A DNA stretch of 64,000 bases from Cupriavidus pauculus. Lineage in GTDB: Bacteria > Pseudomonadota > Gammaproteobacteria > Burkholderiales > Burkholderiaceae. The stretch spans positions 294,598 through 358,597 of the forward strand of contig NZ_PJRP01000002.1 in assembly GCF_002858765.1 (NCBI RefSeq), written 5' to 3'. This document shows positions 48,917 to 58,779 of this stretch, one piece after another. Below the pieces are notes generated by a model, which saw only the letters and a list, made by a program, of their open reading frames with translations, was not told the origin of the DNA and made no database searches. The stretch's first letter is position 1. Each line of letters opens with the position of its first letter. Both the position numbers and the translations under genes were made by a program.

Positions 48917-49471
48917 TCAGGTGTTCGGCAATTCCTTGCGCAGTTCGTCGGCGTGTACCCGTCCCATCTTACGGTACTTCACGCTCCCCTCGGGGGTGAT
49001 GATCACCGTATAGGGCAGGCCGCCCTGTGCATTGCCGAAGCTCTTGGCCAGTTCGGTGCCGGTGAAACCAGCCACCGCCAACGGGTACTTGACCGGCACT
49101 TTCTTGAGGAATTCCTGGATGTTGCCGGCGGAATCGATGCCGATGCCGATGAATTCGACGTTGCGCTGGGCGTATTCGCCATGCAGCGCGGTCAGTTCGG
49201 GCATTTCTTCCACACAAGGCCCGCACCATGGCGCCCAGAAGTTGACGACCAGCGTCTTGCCGCGAAACTTCGACAGATCCAGCTCCGCGCCCGACGGATC
49301 AGGCATTTTTGCCTGGAACAGCGATTCTACCGCCTGGTCGGACGGCTGTTTGGGGGCCAGCGCGAAATTCGCCACCAGGACGCCGGCGGCCGCGGCCACG
49401 ATGGCCACGACAATCCAGATGACCAGGGAGGAACGGGGGGCGGGTGTGGAACCGGGCGTCGATGCAGTCAT
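48917..49471 (-). CDS. TlpA/ResA-type membrane-anchored thioredoxin
   Basis: Periplasmic thiol reductase with an N-terminal membrane anchor (residues 16-36). The redox motif is WCGPC with C83 and C86 in VNFWAPWCGPCVEEMPEL. The cis-proline is in GGLPYTVIITPEG. It may support cytochrome c maturation or reduce other periplasmic cysteines. The 184 residues are typical. The gene is flanked by the unrelated aroQ and the unknown gene at 49,539. Confidence 0.92.
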   Translation of the reverse strand: MTASTPGSTPAPRSSLVIWIVVAIVAAAAGVLVANFALAPKQPSDQAVESLFQAKMPDPSGAELDLSKFRGKTLVVNFWAPWCGPCVEEMPELTALHGEYAQRNVEFIGIGIDSAGNIQEFLKKVPVKYPLAVAGFTGTELAKSFGNAQGGLPYTVIITPEGSVKYRKMGRVHADELRKELPNT

Positions 49472-49538
49472 GTTTGAGTGACGTTGATGGCAGTTCTATA
49501 TAGATAGGGCGATTGGGCCTCGATCGGCCCAATCGGGA

Positions 49539-50222
49539 TCAATGGCCGCCGCTGGCCTCGCCCAACAGGGCGCGGACGGCATTGGCGTCCGCGCGGGCCA
49601 CGCGACCGCTGGCGTCGACACGTGCCGCACCGCGTCCGTCGTCGGCATCATACAGCGCGATATGGATGCCCACCGGCGCGCCCAGCGTGGCCCGGACCTC
49701 GCCGGCCAGCTGGCGCGCCTCGCGCAGGGCCGGCCACTGGCCGCGCCACAGGAAGCTCAGCGTCTCCACGTTGGCCCGCCCGGCAAAGTGCCGGCTCTCG
49801 CTGGTCTCGAAATCCACCCCGGCGTTGAGCAGGTGCAGCGCCACGTCCTTGGGGCTGTCGCAGAAGCACTGTATATAGACGTCGGAATGCTCGGTGGCCG
49901 TGCCGTTGAGCACGGCGCCCACCAGATACGGCCGGAACGGGGCCAGGTCGTCCATGGCCAGCAGCGCCAACTGGCGCAGCAGAGCCAGGATGCGCGGCTG
50001 GTCCTCGCCGTGGAACAGTGCCTGGTAGGCCCGCACCTCTTCCTCGATCATGTCGTTGTCGGGCAGCCATTCGCCGGCCACGCGCATGTCGCCAAGCAGC
50101 TGGCGCGCGGCCTTGCGCTTGGCGGTGGCGTAATCGGCGCCATCTTCGGCGATCATGCGCGCGGCGGCCTGGGCGATTTCCTCGCGCAGGCGGCCGGGGT
50201 CTGAGGGGGTACGTCTGGACAT
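49539..50222 (-). CDS. Conserved hypothetical protein next to mpl
   Basis: The 227-residue protein starts MSRRTPSDPGRLREEIAQAA and contains ATAKRKAARQLLGD, FRPYLVGAVLNGTATEHSDV and DSPKDVALHLLNAGV. The GTATEHSDV segment recalls a nucleotidyltransferase G-S/T...D motif, but this is weak. I recognise it only as a family that sits beside mpl in Burkholderiales. It is divergent from mpl, 149 bp away. Confidence 0.7.
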   Translation of the reverse strand: MSRRTPSDPGRLREEIAQAAARMIAEDGADYATAKRKAARQLLGDMRVAGEWLPDNDMIEEEVRAYQALFHGEDQPRILALLRQLALLAMDDLAPFRPYLVGAVLNGTATEHSDVYIQCFCDSPKDVALHLLNAGVDFETSESRHFAGRANVETLSFLWRGQWPALREARQLAGEVRATLGAPVGIHIALYDADDGRGAARVDASGRVARADANAVRALLGEASGGH

Positions 50223-50371
50223 GGTGTCGATGATACCCGCATGGCCGGACAACGAAGTCTGTGGCACGGTGGCGCAGCCCGGGGAACCCGCCGCATGCAG
50301 GTACAATCAGAGCCTTCTTTCCAGTGCCGCGTGGCCCGGCCGCCGCGGCCTCACGCATTCCCCAAGCTCCC

Positions 50372-51751
50372 ATGCATATTCATATCCTTGGCATCTGCGG
50401 TACGTTCATGGGCGGCCTTGCGGTCCTGGCGCGCCAGGCGGGTCACCGCGTGACCGGCTGCGACGCCAATGTCTATCCGCCGATGAGCACCCAGCTCGAA
50501 GCCCAGGGCATCGACCTGATCGAAGGATTCGATCCGGAGCAGCTGTCGCTGAACCCCGACCTGTACGTGATCGGCAACGTGGTGTCGCGCGGCAACCCGC
50601 TGATGGAAGCCATCCTGAACCGTAACCTGCCGTACGTGTCGGGCCCGCAATGGCTGGGCGAGCACGTGTTGAATGGCAAGTGGACGCTGGCCGTGGCCGG
50701 CACGCATGGCAAGACCACCACCACGTCGATGCTGTCCTGGCTGCTCGAGGATGCCGGCTACAACCCCGGCTTCCTGGTGGGCGGCGTGCCGCAGAACTTC
50801 GGCATCTCGGCCCGGCTGACGGAATCGGACTTCTTTGTCATCGAAGCCGATGAATACGACACGGCCTTCTTCGACAAGCGCAGCAAGTTCGTCCACTACC
50901 GCCCGCGCACGGCCATCCTGAATAACCTGGAATACGATCACGCCGATATCTTCCCGGATCTTGCGGCGATCGAGACTCAATTCCATCATCTGGTGCGTAC
51001 GGTGCCGGGGCAGGGCCGCCTGGTCGTGAACGGCAACGAGCCGGCGCTGGCCAGCGTGCTGGAGCGTGGCTGCTGGAGCGAGGTGGAACAGTTCGGCATG
51101 GGTGACTGGCGCGAGGGCGATGCCCGGACGTCCGCGCCGGCCGGCAAGGACGCCTTCGACGTGTACTTCCGCGACGAACTGCAGGGCACCGTGGTCTGGG
51201 ACCTGCAGGGCACGCACAACCGCATGAACGCGATTGCCGCGATCGCCGCCGCACGCCACGTGGGTGTGCCGCCGGCCCAGGCCATCGAGTCGCTGGGCCG
51301 CTTTGCCAACGTCAAGCGCCGCATGGAAGTGCGCGGCGTGGCCAACGGCGTGACGGTCTACGACGATTTCGCGCATCACCCCACTGCCATTCAGACCACG
51401 CTCGACGGCCTGCGCCGCCGGGTGGGCAACGCCCGCATCCTCGCCGTGCTGGAACCGCGTTCCAACACGATGAAACTGGGTGTGATGGCCGCCCAGCTGC
51501 CGGCCAGCCTGGAAGCCGCCGACCTGGTGTTCGGCTACGGCGCGCCGTCCGGCAAGGACGCGCTGGGCTGGAACTTGGGCGAAGCGCTGGCGCCGCTGGG
51601 CGACAAGGCCACGGCCTTCGACGACCTGGGCGCGCTGGTCACGGCGGTCACCGCTGCCGCGCAGCCCGGCGACCAGGTGCTGGTGATGAGCAACGGCGGC
51701 TTCGGGGGCGTGCACCAGAAGCTGCTCGACGCCATCAAGGCCCGGGCCTGA
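50372..51751 (+). CDS. mpl: UDP-MurNAc:tripeptide ligase Mpl
   Basis: Recycles murein tripeptide by linking it to UDP-MurNAc. It belongs to the Mur ligase family: [31 protein letters not shown] (ATP loop), [16 protein letters not shown] and [14 protein letters not shown]. The ATG at 50372 gives 459 residues, typical. With ampD at 20,333 it forms the recycling capacity seen in this window. It begins a rightward group with the esterase, ubiC and SDR genes. Confidence 0.96.
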   Translation: MHIHILGICGTFMGGLAVLARQAGHRVTGCDANVYPPMSTQLEAQGIDLIEGFDPEQLSLNPDLYVIGNVVSRGNPLMEAILNRNLPYVSGPQWLGEHVLNGKWTLAVAGTHGKTTTTSMLSWLLEDAGYNPGFLVGGVPQNFGISARLTESDFFVIEADEYDTAFFDKRSKFVHYRPRTAILNNLEYDHADIFPDLAAIETQFHHLVRTVPGQGRLVVNGNEPALASVLERGCWSEVEQFGMGDWREGDARTSAPAGKDAFDVYFRDELQGTVVWDLQGTHNRMNAIAAIAAARHVGVPPAQAIESLGRFANVKRRMEVRGVANGVTVYDDFAHHPTAIQTTLDGLRRRVGNARILAVLEPRSNTMKLGVMAAQLPASLEAADLVFGYGAPSGKDALGWNLGEALAPLGDKATAFDDLGALVTAVTAAAQPGDQVLVMSNGGFGGVHQKLLDAIKARA

Positions 51752-51768
51752 CCACGGTAGGACATCAC

Positions 51769-52368
51769 ATGCTGCTGTACCTGCACGGTTTCCGGTCCTC
51801 GCCGCAGTCGATGAAGTCGCGGCTGGTGCAGGAACGGATGCGCGCCTGGGGCCTGGAGAAGTATTTCGCCTGCCCGACGCTGAATGTGTCGCCGTCCCAG
51901 GCGATTGCCCAGGCCGAGGCCGCCATCCGTGGCGCTCGCGCGGGCGGCGAGACCGACATCGCCATCGTCGGGTCGTCGCTGGGCGGCTTCTACGCGCGCT
52001 GGCTGGCCGAAAAGCACGGCTGCCGCGCCGTGCTGCTGAATCCGGCCATCCATCCGTGGACAGACCTGGAGAAATACCTGGGCGAGCAGCCGCTGTACCA
52101 CGGTGGCGGGTCAGTCGTGGTCCGGCCCGAACACCTGCAGGAACTGCTGGCGCTGCGTGTGGACACCATCACGCGGCCCGAACGCTATTACCTGCTGGCC
52201 GCCACCGGCGACGAGGTGCTGGACTATCGCGAGATGGTCGAGGCCTCCCCGGGCGCCAACATCCGCATCATCGAAGGCAGCGATCACGGTATCAGCGAAT
52301 TCGACGACTACGTCGACGATGTACTGGCCTTCTGCGGCTATGTACCAGGCGGAAAGCGCCAGGTATGA
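51769..52368 (+). CDS. YqiA-family alpha/beta-hydrolase esterase
   Basis: Serine esterase related to E. coli Yqi[18 protein letters not shown] is the family start and the nucleophile elbow is GSSLGGFYA. The catalytic histidine is in [13 protein letters not shown]. The 199 residues fit. It lies 17 bp after mpl and its stop overlaps ubiC (ATGA). The substrate is unknown. Confidence 0.9.
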   Translation: MLLYLHGFRSSPQSMKSRLVQERMRAWGLEKYFACPTLNVSPSQAIAQAEAAIRGARAGGETDIAIVGSSLGGFYARWLAEKHGCRAVLLNPAIHPWTDLEKYLGEQPLYHGGGSVVVRPEHLQELLALRVDTITRPERYYLLAATGDEVLDYREMVEASPGANIRIIEGSDHGISEFDDYVDDVLAFCGYVPGGKRQV

Positions 52369-53015
52369 CGGGCGCGAGCGGCCTCAAGGGCCTGCGCGCC
52401 GTCTGGCACGCCCATCTGCCGCATGACACGGCCATGCCGCTGAACCAGCGCCGCTGGATTGCCGGCGAGGGGTCGCTGACAGCCCGCTTGATGTCGGCAT
52501 CGTCACGCTTCCGCGTGCAACGGCTGGCGCAGGGGCCCCAACTGCCGTTTGCCGACGAATGGCAGGCGCTCGGCCTGATCCGGCCGGTACCGGCCATCAC
52601 GCGCGAAGTGCTGTTGATCTGCGACGAAGTGCCGGCGGTCTTTGCTCATACCATCGTCGATCCGTACCGGGCGCGCCGCGACTGGCCGTTCCTGCGCGGG
52701 CTGGGCAACCGTCCGCTGGGCGGTGCGCTGTTCGTGGATCCAAGGGTGCGGCGCGACCCGTTCCAGTTCGCACGACTTTCGATCAACCACCCGCTGCGCC
52801 AGGCGCTGCAGCGGGTGTTTCCGGCGTTTGCGTCGGTGCCGATGCTGCCCGCGCGGCGCTCGGTATTCCGGCGCGGCGGCGGCGCCATGCTCGTGACAGA
52901 GGTCTTTCTGCCAGACCTGCTGACGCGGGCGGCGCCTGCCAATATTGGCGCGGGCGGCACCAGACTGCCCCGCCGTATCGACACACACAGCAAGGAAGAG
53001 AGACAAGCATCATGA
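52365..53015 (+). CDS. ubiC: Chorismate--pyruvate lyase UbiC
   Basis: Converts chorismate to 4-hydroxybenzoate for ubiquinone. The family pattern [18 protein letters not shown] and [10 protein letters not shown] with a C-terminal glutamate in VTEVFLPDL is visible. The ATG at 52365 overlaps the esterase stop; the TGA at 53013-53015 overlaps the next ATG. It pairs functionally with ispB at 1.3-2.3 kb. The 216 residues include a basic C-terminus. Confidence 0.88.
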   Translation: MTGASGLKGLRAVWHAHLPHDTAMPLNQRRWIAGEGSLTARLMSASSRFRVQRLAQGPQLPFADEWQALGLIRPVPAITREVLLICDEVPAVFAHTIVDPYRARRDWPFLRGLGNRPLGGALFVDPRVRRDPFQFARLSINHPLRQALQRVFPAFASVPMLPARRSVFRRGGGAMLVTEVFLPDLLTRAAPANIGAGGTRLPRRIDTHSKEERQAS

Positions 53016-53752
53016 AATTGGAAGGACGGGTCGCCATCATCACCGGTGCAGCCGCCGGTATCGGGTTTGCCACGGCGGAGCGCTTTGCCGCCGAAGGCGC
53101 GAAGCTGGTGCTTTGCGATGTGAATGAAACACGCGTGCGCGAGGCCGCCGAACGCCTGGCCGCCACGGGCGTCAGCGTCGACGCGCACAAGGTCGACGTG
53201 ACCAGCCGCGACGAAGTGGACGGCGTGGTGGCCGCCACGCTGGCGCGCCATGGCCGCATCGACATCCTGGTCAACAACGCCGGTATCACCAAGGACGCGC
53301 GGCTTGCCAAGATGACCGAAGCGCAGTTCGACGCCGTGATCGACGTCAACCTCAAGGGCGTGTTCCATTGCGCCCAGGCCGTGGCCGCCGTCATGACGGA
53401 GCAGGGCAAGGGGGTGATCCTGAACGCGTCGAGCGTGGTTGGCCTGTACGGCAACTTTGGCCAGACCAACTATGCGGCCAGCAAGTTCGGGGTGATCGGC
53501 TTCACCAAGACCTGGGCGCGCGAACTGGGCCCGAAGGGCGTGCGCGTGAACGCGGTGTGCCCGGGCTTTGTGAACACCGAGATCCTGCAGAGCGTGCCCG
53601 ACAAGGTGCTCGATGGCATGAAGGAACACTGCTGGATGCGCCGCCTGGCCGAGCCGGCGGAGATCGCCGCCATCTACGCGTTCCTGGCCAGCGACGACGC
53701 CAGCTACGTGAACGGCACGACGATCGAGGCCAGCGGCGGCATGTCGCTCTGA
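53012..53752 (+). CDS. fabG: FabG-type short-chain dehydrogenase/reductase
   Basis: NAD(P)H-dependent SDR, probably 3-oxoacyl-ACP (or acetoacetyl-CoA) reductase. [15 protein letters not shown] is the cofactor loop, NNAGI and the S-Y-K triad (NASSVVG, YAASK) are intact, and NVNLKG is the SDR helix contact. The ATG at 53012 overlaps the ubiC stop (ATGA), and AGGAAGAGAG precedes it. 246 residues. Other SDR substrates are possible. Confidence 0.85.
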   Translation: MKLEGRVAIITGAAAGIGFATAERFAAEGAKLVLCDVNETRVREAAERLAATGVSVDAHKVDVTSRDEVDGVVAATLARHGRIDILVNNAGITKDARLAKMTEAQFDAVIDVNLKGVFHCAQAVAAVMTEQGKGVILNASSVVGLYGNFGQTNYAASKFGVIGFTKTWARELGPKGVRVNAVCPGFVNTEILQSVPDKVLDGMKEHCWMRRLAEPAEIAAIYAFLASDDASYVNGTTIEASGGMSL

Positions 53753-53917
53753 ACCTCCAGGCCCCGGCAGGCCTTTTCTGGCCCGGGAGCGCCGCCGTTG
53801 CCGCAAGGCGGGGTGCGGTATCATCCCGGGTCGTATATCCGCCCGGCCCCGTCGTGTTTTGCGCGCTATAGTGCACTCCACGCCGACGTGTCCCGGCACT
53901 TCTGAAAGTACCGATCC

Positions 53918-56035
53918 ATGCAGTTGCTGTTTGAAGAAGGCGGTGAGATTCGCGCCGGCACCGTACTTGCCCAACAGGGCGAGGCCTACCAGGTCGAGTT
54001 GCCTGCGGGCAAGCGCACCAAGGTCAAGGCCAAGGACGTGCTGCTGCAGTTTGCCCAGCCTTCGGCAATCGAAATGGTGCGGCAAACCGGCGAACTGACC
54101 GCCGAGATCGATCTCGACTTCCTTTGGGAATGCGCGCCGGCCGAGGAATTCGGCTTCGGCGAGCTGGCCGCCGAGTACTACGGCGCCGACGCCGGCGCCG
54201 TGCAGCAGGCCGCGCTGGCCATGGCGCTGCATGGCAACCCCGTCTATTTCCGCCGCAAGGGCCGCGGCCGCTACATGCGCGCTCCGGAAGACCAGCTCAA
54301 GGCCGCGCTGGCCGCAGTGGAGCGCAAGAAGCAGCAACTGCTCCTGCAGGGCGAGTACGAGGAACAGCTCAAGGCGCGCAAGCTGCCCGAAGCGTTCCGC
54401 AGCAAGGTGCTGCAACTGCTGTTCAAGCCGGACAAGAACAGCCTCGAATTCAAGGCCATGGATGCCGCCTGCACGGCACTGGGCATGACGCCGATGCGGC
54501 TGATGGTGGCGGTGGGCGGCGTGGAAAGCCCGCGCGCCCTGCACGAGGCCAAGTTCCTGGCCGAATGCTTTCCGAAAGGCACCGGATTCCCCGACGTGGA
54601 CGTGCCCGATCCCAGCGGCGACCTGCCCCTGGCCGACGTCCAGGCATTCTCGATCGACGACGTCACGACCACGGAAATCGACGATGCCCTGTCGGTGACG
54701 CGCACCCCCGACGGCAAGCTGCGGGTGGGTATCCACATCGCCGCCCCGGGGCTGGGCATCAAGCGCGGCGAGCCGCTCGACGCCATCGGGCGCCAGCGGC
54801 TGTCCACCGTGTACTTCCCGGGCGACAAGATCACGATGCTGCCCGACAGCGTTGTGGACAAATACACACTGCAGGAAGGGCGCACCTGTCCGGCCCTGTC
54901 GCTCTATGTGACGGTGGACATGGACGGCATCGACGGCGTGACCATCCTGGGCAGCGAAACGCGCGCCGAGCTGGTGCCGATTGCCGCTAACCTGCGCCAC
55001 AACCTGCTTGAGAATGTGGTGACCGAGCAGGCACTGGCGGCGGGCACGGGCGACTACCCGTTCCGCGAGGCGCTGACCGAGCTGTTCCGGCTGGCCAACC
55101 ACTTGCATGACGAGCGCCAGAAGGCGCGTCTGGCCAGCGGCCTGCGTCCGGAAACGCACAACCGTGCGGACTTCAACTTCTATATCGACCCTATGGCGAA
55201 TGGCGGCGAGCGGGTGCGCATCGAGCAGCGCCGCCGTGGGTCGCCGCTGGACAAGATCGTGGCCGAGCTGATGATCCTGGCCAACAGCACGTGGGGCAAG
55301 CTGCTGGCCGATCACGGCGTGCCGGGCATCTATCGCACGCAGAAGGCCTGGGGCATGCACCGCACGCGCATGCAGACCTACCCGGCGCCGCACGAGGGCC
55401 TGGGCGTGGCGCAGTACGCGTGGAGCACGTCGCCGCTGCGGCGCTATGTCGATCTGGTCAACCAGTGGCAGATCCTGGCGGTGGCCCAGCATGGCGTTAC
55501 GGCCAAGCTGGTGGCGCCGTTCAAGCCCAAGGACGCCGACCTGCTGGCGGCCGTGGCCGATTTCGAGGGCACCTATGCCGCCTATGCCGACCACCAGTCG
55601 ACCATGGAGCGCTACTGGTGCCTGCGCTGGCTGGCCCAGGAGGGCCGCGACAAGCTGGTGGCCACCGTGCTCAAGGACGGCGCGGTGCGCTTCACCCCGA
55701 TTCCGCTGGTGGCCCGCGTGCCGGAACTGATGCAGGCCACGCGCGGCACGCAGGTGCTGCTGGAGATTGCGTCAACCGACGAGATTTCGCTCGACGTGTC
55801 GTGCCGTGTGCTGGAAATCTTCGCCGGTGAGGGCGAGGTGCCCGAGGAAGAGCTCGAGGGCGACAGCGGCGAGGGCGACGACGAACTGGCCGAGGTTTCC
55901 GCCGAGGCCGCGGCCGAGGCGGCTGCCGAAGATGCGTCGGAAGCCGCCGCGGAGGGTGGCGCCAGCCCGGAGGCGGGCCAGGATGACGACGATGCGTCGG
56001 CGCAACGCGACACCGACGCCAACCCCCCCGCCTGA
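53918..56035 (+). CDS. RNase II/R-family 3'-5' exoribonuclease with acidic tail
   Basis: Processive RNA degradation by the RNB domain. The metal site is in FSIDDVTTTEIDDALSV, with IHIAAPGLGI and TSPLRRYVDLVN also present. The N-terminus is a cold-shock-like region. After the C-terminal S1-like domain, the last 65 residues are Glu/Ala/Asp-rich and probably disordered, an extension not typical of the E. coli enzymes. The RNase II/RNase R subfamily is not settled. It stands 165 bp from fabG, and a TATAGT lies at 53867-53872. Confidence 0.9.
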   Translation: MQLLFEEGGEIRAGTVLAQQGEAYQVELPAGKRTKVKAKDVLLQFAQPSAIEMVRQTGELTAEIDLDFLWECAPAEEFGFGELAAEYYGADAGAVQQAALAMALHGNPVYFRRKGRGRYMRAPEDQLKAALAAVERKKQQLLLQGEYEEQLKARKLPEAFRSKVLQLLFKPDKNSLEFKAMDAACTALGMTPMRLMVAVGGVESPRALHEAKFLAECFPKGTGFPDVDVPDPSGDLPLADVQAFSIDDVTTTEIDDALSVTRTPDGKLRVGIHIAAPGLGIKRGEPLDAIGRQRLSTVYFPGDKITMLPDSVVDKYTLQEGRTCPALSLYVTVDMDGIDGVTILGSETRAELVPIAANLRHNLLENVVTEQALAAGTGDYPFREALTELFRLANHLHDERQKARLASGLRPETHNRADFNFYIDPMANGGERVRIEQRRRGSPLDKIVAELMILANSTWGKLLADHGVPGIYRTQKAWGMHRTRMQTYPAPHEGLGVAQYAWSTSPLRRYVDLVNQWQILAVAQHGVTAKLVAPFKPKDADLLAAVADFEGTYAAYADHQSTMERYWCLRWLAQEGRDKLVATVLKDGAVRFTPIPLVARVPELMQATRGTQVLLEIASTDEISLDVSCRVLEIFAGEGEVPEEELEGDSGEGDDELAEVSAEAAAEAAAEDASEAAAEGGASPEAGQDDDDASAQRDTDANPPA

Positions 56036-56155
56036 GTCCTTCGGTAAACGGGGCGGCTCCCGTACAATCGAAGTCCGTTCCGGCCCCCCTCCGCCGTGGG
56101 GTGGCCGGATTTCGAGCGAGCCCCCCATTCCGACCGCCCAGGTTCCTGACCCATC

Positions 56156-57091
56156 GTGAACGCCGTTCTCCCAGCCTCCCGCCACACGCATCCGCGCGAC
56201 TGGTGGCAATCCAGCAGCACGCTGGTCAAGGCGCTAGTCGTGTCCGTGGCCATCCACGCGGTGCTGCTGATGGTGCGGATTGCCGCACCGGAGGTGTTCG
56301 AGATCAAGCGTTCCGACCCGCAGCTGGACGTGGTGCTGGTGAACTCGAAATCCGCCGAGAAGCCGCGCAACCCGACCGTGCTGGCGCAGGCCAACCTGGA
56401 TGGCGGCGGCGATCACGATGCCCAGCGCGCCACCACGCCGCTGCCGGCGCAGACCGAATCGAAGGAAGGCGACCTCGTCAAGCTGACGCAGCGCCGGCTG
56501 CAGGAGCTTGAAGAAGAGCAGCGCCGCCTGATGACGCAGGCCCGCGAGGCCGCGCCGTCGGTACGCAGCCAGCCGATGAAGCCGGGCGAACAGCGCACCG
56601 ATACCCCGACACGCGGGCAGGACGACCGCACCTCCACCGACGAGATGGCCAAGCTCGAAGCCGAGATCGGCCGCAACCTGGAGCAATACGCCAAGCGGCC
56701 CAAGCGCATGCAGCTGACGGCCACCAGTGCACAGGGCGTGGACTATGCCCAGTACTACGACCGCCTGCGTCGCAGGATCGAGGCGCGCGGCACGAGCGAT
56801 TTTCCGCAGAAAAACGGCAAGCCTCTCTATGGCCAGTTGATCCTGGTGATCAACGTGAACCGCCTGGGCAAGCTGGGCTACAACCGCGACGGCTACAACG
56901 TCGAGTCCATCGACGTGGCCAAGAGCTCGGGTGATCCCGCGCTCGACCGCCAGGCCGTGGCCATTGTCCGCGCGGCTGCACCGTTCGGCGCCTTCACGCC
57001 CGAGATGCAGTCGAAGCAGGACATCCTCGAAGTCATTTCCACTTTCAAGTTCACGCGCAGCGGGCTCGACGTCCGCCTGCAAGGACGCTGA
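56156..57091 (+). CDS. TonB-like energy-transducing protein
   Basis: N-terminal membrane anchor (residues about 25-45), a long charged coil (LKLTQRRLQELEEEQRRLMT-like segment, residues 105-130) and a C-terminal TonB-type domain (GKPLYGQLILVINVNRLGKL; DPALDRQAVAIVRAAAPFG). The GTG at 56156 starts 311 residues. It is not next to exbB/exbD. It may serve the siderophore receptor at 34 kb, but that is inference. It overlaps aroE by one base. Confidence 0.8.
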   Translation: MNAVLPASRHTHPRDWWQSSSTLVKALVVSVAIHAVLLMVRIAAPEVFEIKRSDPQLDVVLVNSKSAEKPRNPTVLAQANLDGGGDHDAQRATTPLPAQTESKEGDLVKLTQRRLQELEEEQRRLMTQAREAAPSVRSQPMKPGEQRTDTPTRGQDDRTSTDEMAKLEAEIGRNLEQYAKRPKRMQLTATSAQGVDYAQYYDRLRRRIEARGTSDFPQKNGKPLYGQLILVINVNRLGKLGYNRDGYNVESIDVAKSSGDPALDRQAVAIVRAAAPFGAFTPEMQSKQDILEVISTFKFTRSGLDVRLQGR

Positions 57092-57969
57092 TGACCGCAG
57101 AACAGCAATCCGCCGACCGCTACGTCGTGGTTGGCAACCCCGTATCGCACAGCCGCTCGCCGGCCATTCATGCCGCGTTCTCGCGCCAGACCGGCGAGGC
57201 CGTCCAGTACGATCGCCTGGAGGCGCCGCTCGACGCGTTTGCCGACACCGTGCGCAAGTTCCTGGCCGACGGCGGCCATGGCTTCAACGTGACCACGCCG
57301 TTCAAGCTCGAAGCCTATGACCTGGCGGACCGCCTGACGCCGCGCGCCGAAGCGGCAGGCGCGGTCAACACGATGTGGATCGAGGATGGGCTGATCCACG
57401 GCGACAATACCGACGGCGTGGGCCTCGTGCGCGACATCCAGGACAACCTCGACGTGCTGCTGGAAGACAAGCGCATCCTGGTGCTGGGCGCCGGCGGCGC
57501 GGCCATGGGCGCGCTGCTGCCGCTGATCGAGTGCCGCCCGGCGCGGATCGTGGTGGCCAACCGCACGGCGCAGAAGGCCAGCGACATGGTCGAGGCGTTC
57601 GTGGAAGCGGCCGACGAGTACGGCGTGGAACTGTGGGCCGGCGGGCTGGATGCGCTGAGCGCGCTGTCCGATGACGAGGCCTGCGACGTGGTCATCAATG
57701 CATCGGCCAGCAGCCTGCAAGGCGAACTGCCGCCGGTGCCCGACTACCTGCTGGGCGAGGGCGTGCTGGCCTACGACATGATGTATGGGGCCAAACCGAC
57801 CGTGTTCCTGACCTACGCGGCCAAGTGCGGCGCTCGCACGTCGGACGGGCTGGGCATGCTGGTGGAACAGGCCGCCGAGGCGTTCTACAACTGGCGCGGC
57901 GTGCGTCCGAGCACCGCCCCGGTCCTGGCCGAGCTGCGCGCCGCGCTGCAGGCCGAAGCCGCCCGCTGA
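57091..57969 (+). CDS. aroE: Shikimate dehydrogenase AroE
   Basis: Reduces 3-dehydroshikimate to shikimate with NADPH. It shows VGNPVSHSRSPAIHAAF (substrate-binding serines), NVTTPFK with the catalytic lysine, NTDGVGLVRDI and the nucleotide loop LGAGGAAMGALLPL. 292 residues. The ATG overlaps the TonB-like stop (TGATG). mtgA follows 18 bp later. Confidence 0.96.
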   Translation: MTAEQQSADRYVVVGNPVSHSRSPAIHAAFSRQTGEAVQYDRLEAPLDAFADTVRKFLADGGHGFNVTTPFKLEAYDLADRLTPRAEAAGAVNTMWIEDGLIHGDNTDGVGLVRDIQDNLDVLLEDKRILVLGAGGAAMGALLPLIECRPARIVVANRTAQKASDMVEAFVEAADEYGVELWAGGLDALSALSDDEACDVVINASASSLQGELPPVPDYLLGEGVLAYDMMYGAKPTVFLTYAAKCGARTSDGLGMLVEQAAEAFYNWRGVRPSTAPVLAELRAALQAEAAR

Positions 57970-57987
57970 TCCACGCGCGGAGCCGAC

Positions 57988-58752
57988 TTGGCACGCCAGC
58001 GAAGCGGCGCCGCGCGCGCACCGGCCAGGGCATCCGGCGCGGCCAATCCGCTGCGCTGGATTGGCTATCTGGGCGAATGTCTGATCCTTGGCGTGCTGGC
58101 CCTGCAGCTGTACTTCTTCCTGCAGATTGCCGCCTGGCAATATCTGAATCCGTCATCCACGTCGTTCATGCGGGCCGAGCGCTGGCGCCTGTGCGGCTTC
58201 AATTTCTGGAGCTGCTCGATCGACCGCAAGTGGGTGGGCTACGACCAGATGTCGCGCAACATCAAGCGCGCGGTGATTGCCAGCGAGGACGCCGACTTCG
58301 TCAACCATCCCGGCTACGAACTCGATGCGATGCTGGACGCATGGGAGCGCAACAAGAAGCGCGGCCATATCGAACGTGGCGGATCTACGATTACCCAGCA
58401 GCTGGCCAAGAACCTGTTCCTGTCTTCGGAGCAGCACTACGTGCGCAAGGGCCAGGAGCTGGCCATCACGTGGATGCTCGAATTCTGGCTCGACAAGCAG
58501 CGGATCTTCGAGATCTATCTGAATTCGGTGGAGTGGGGCGAGGGGGTGTTCGGTATCGAGGCTGCCGCGCAGCACTACTTCCACACCTCGGCGTCGAAGC
58601 TGACCGTGGGCCAGGCCGCGCGGCTGGCGGCGGCGTTGCCCGCGCCGAAGTGCTTCGACAAGAAGGAATACTGCGCCAACGTGCGCGTGAACTTCCGCGT
58701 CAAGGCATCGATCATCGCCCGGCGCATGGGTGCGGCGACGTTGCCGGACTGA
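57988..58752 (+). CDS. mtgA: Monofunctional peptidoglycan glycosyltransferase MtgA
   Basis: Polymerises lipid II in the cell wall. One N-terminal membrane helix is followed by the GT51 motifs [32 protein letters not shown] and [16 protein letters not shown]. The start is TTG at 57988 with GGAG upstream; 254 residues fit. It is the last gene of the TonB-like/aroE/mtgA group. Confidence 0.95.
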   Translation: MARQRSGAARAPARASGAANPLRWIGYLGECLILGVLALQLYFFLQIAAWQYLNPSSTSFMRAERWRLCGFNFWSCSIDRKWVGYDQMSRNIKRAVIASEDADFVNHPGYELDAMLDAWERNKKRGHIERGGSTITQQLAKNLFLSSEQHYVRKGQELAITWMLEFWLDKQRIFEIYLNSVEWGEGVFGIEAAAQHYFHTSASKLTVGQAARLAAALPAPKCFDKKEYCANVRVNFRVKASIIARRMGAATLPD

Positions 58753-58779
58753 GCGCCCGGTCGTCGCCTTTCATCCCGA

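Noticed and set aside
52646..55594. A 982-codon antisense frame spanning ubiC, fabG and the RNase gene
   Set aside because: It crosses three well-supported genes on the other strand and has the His/Arg/Gln-rich composition of a shadow frame.
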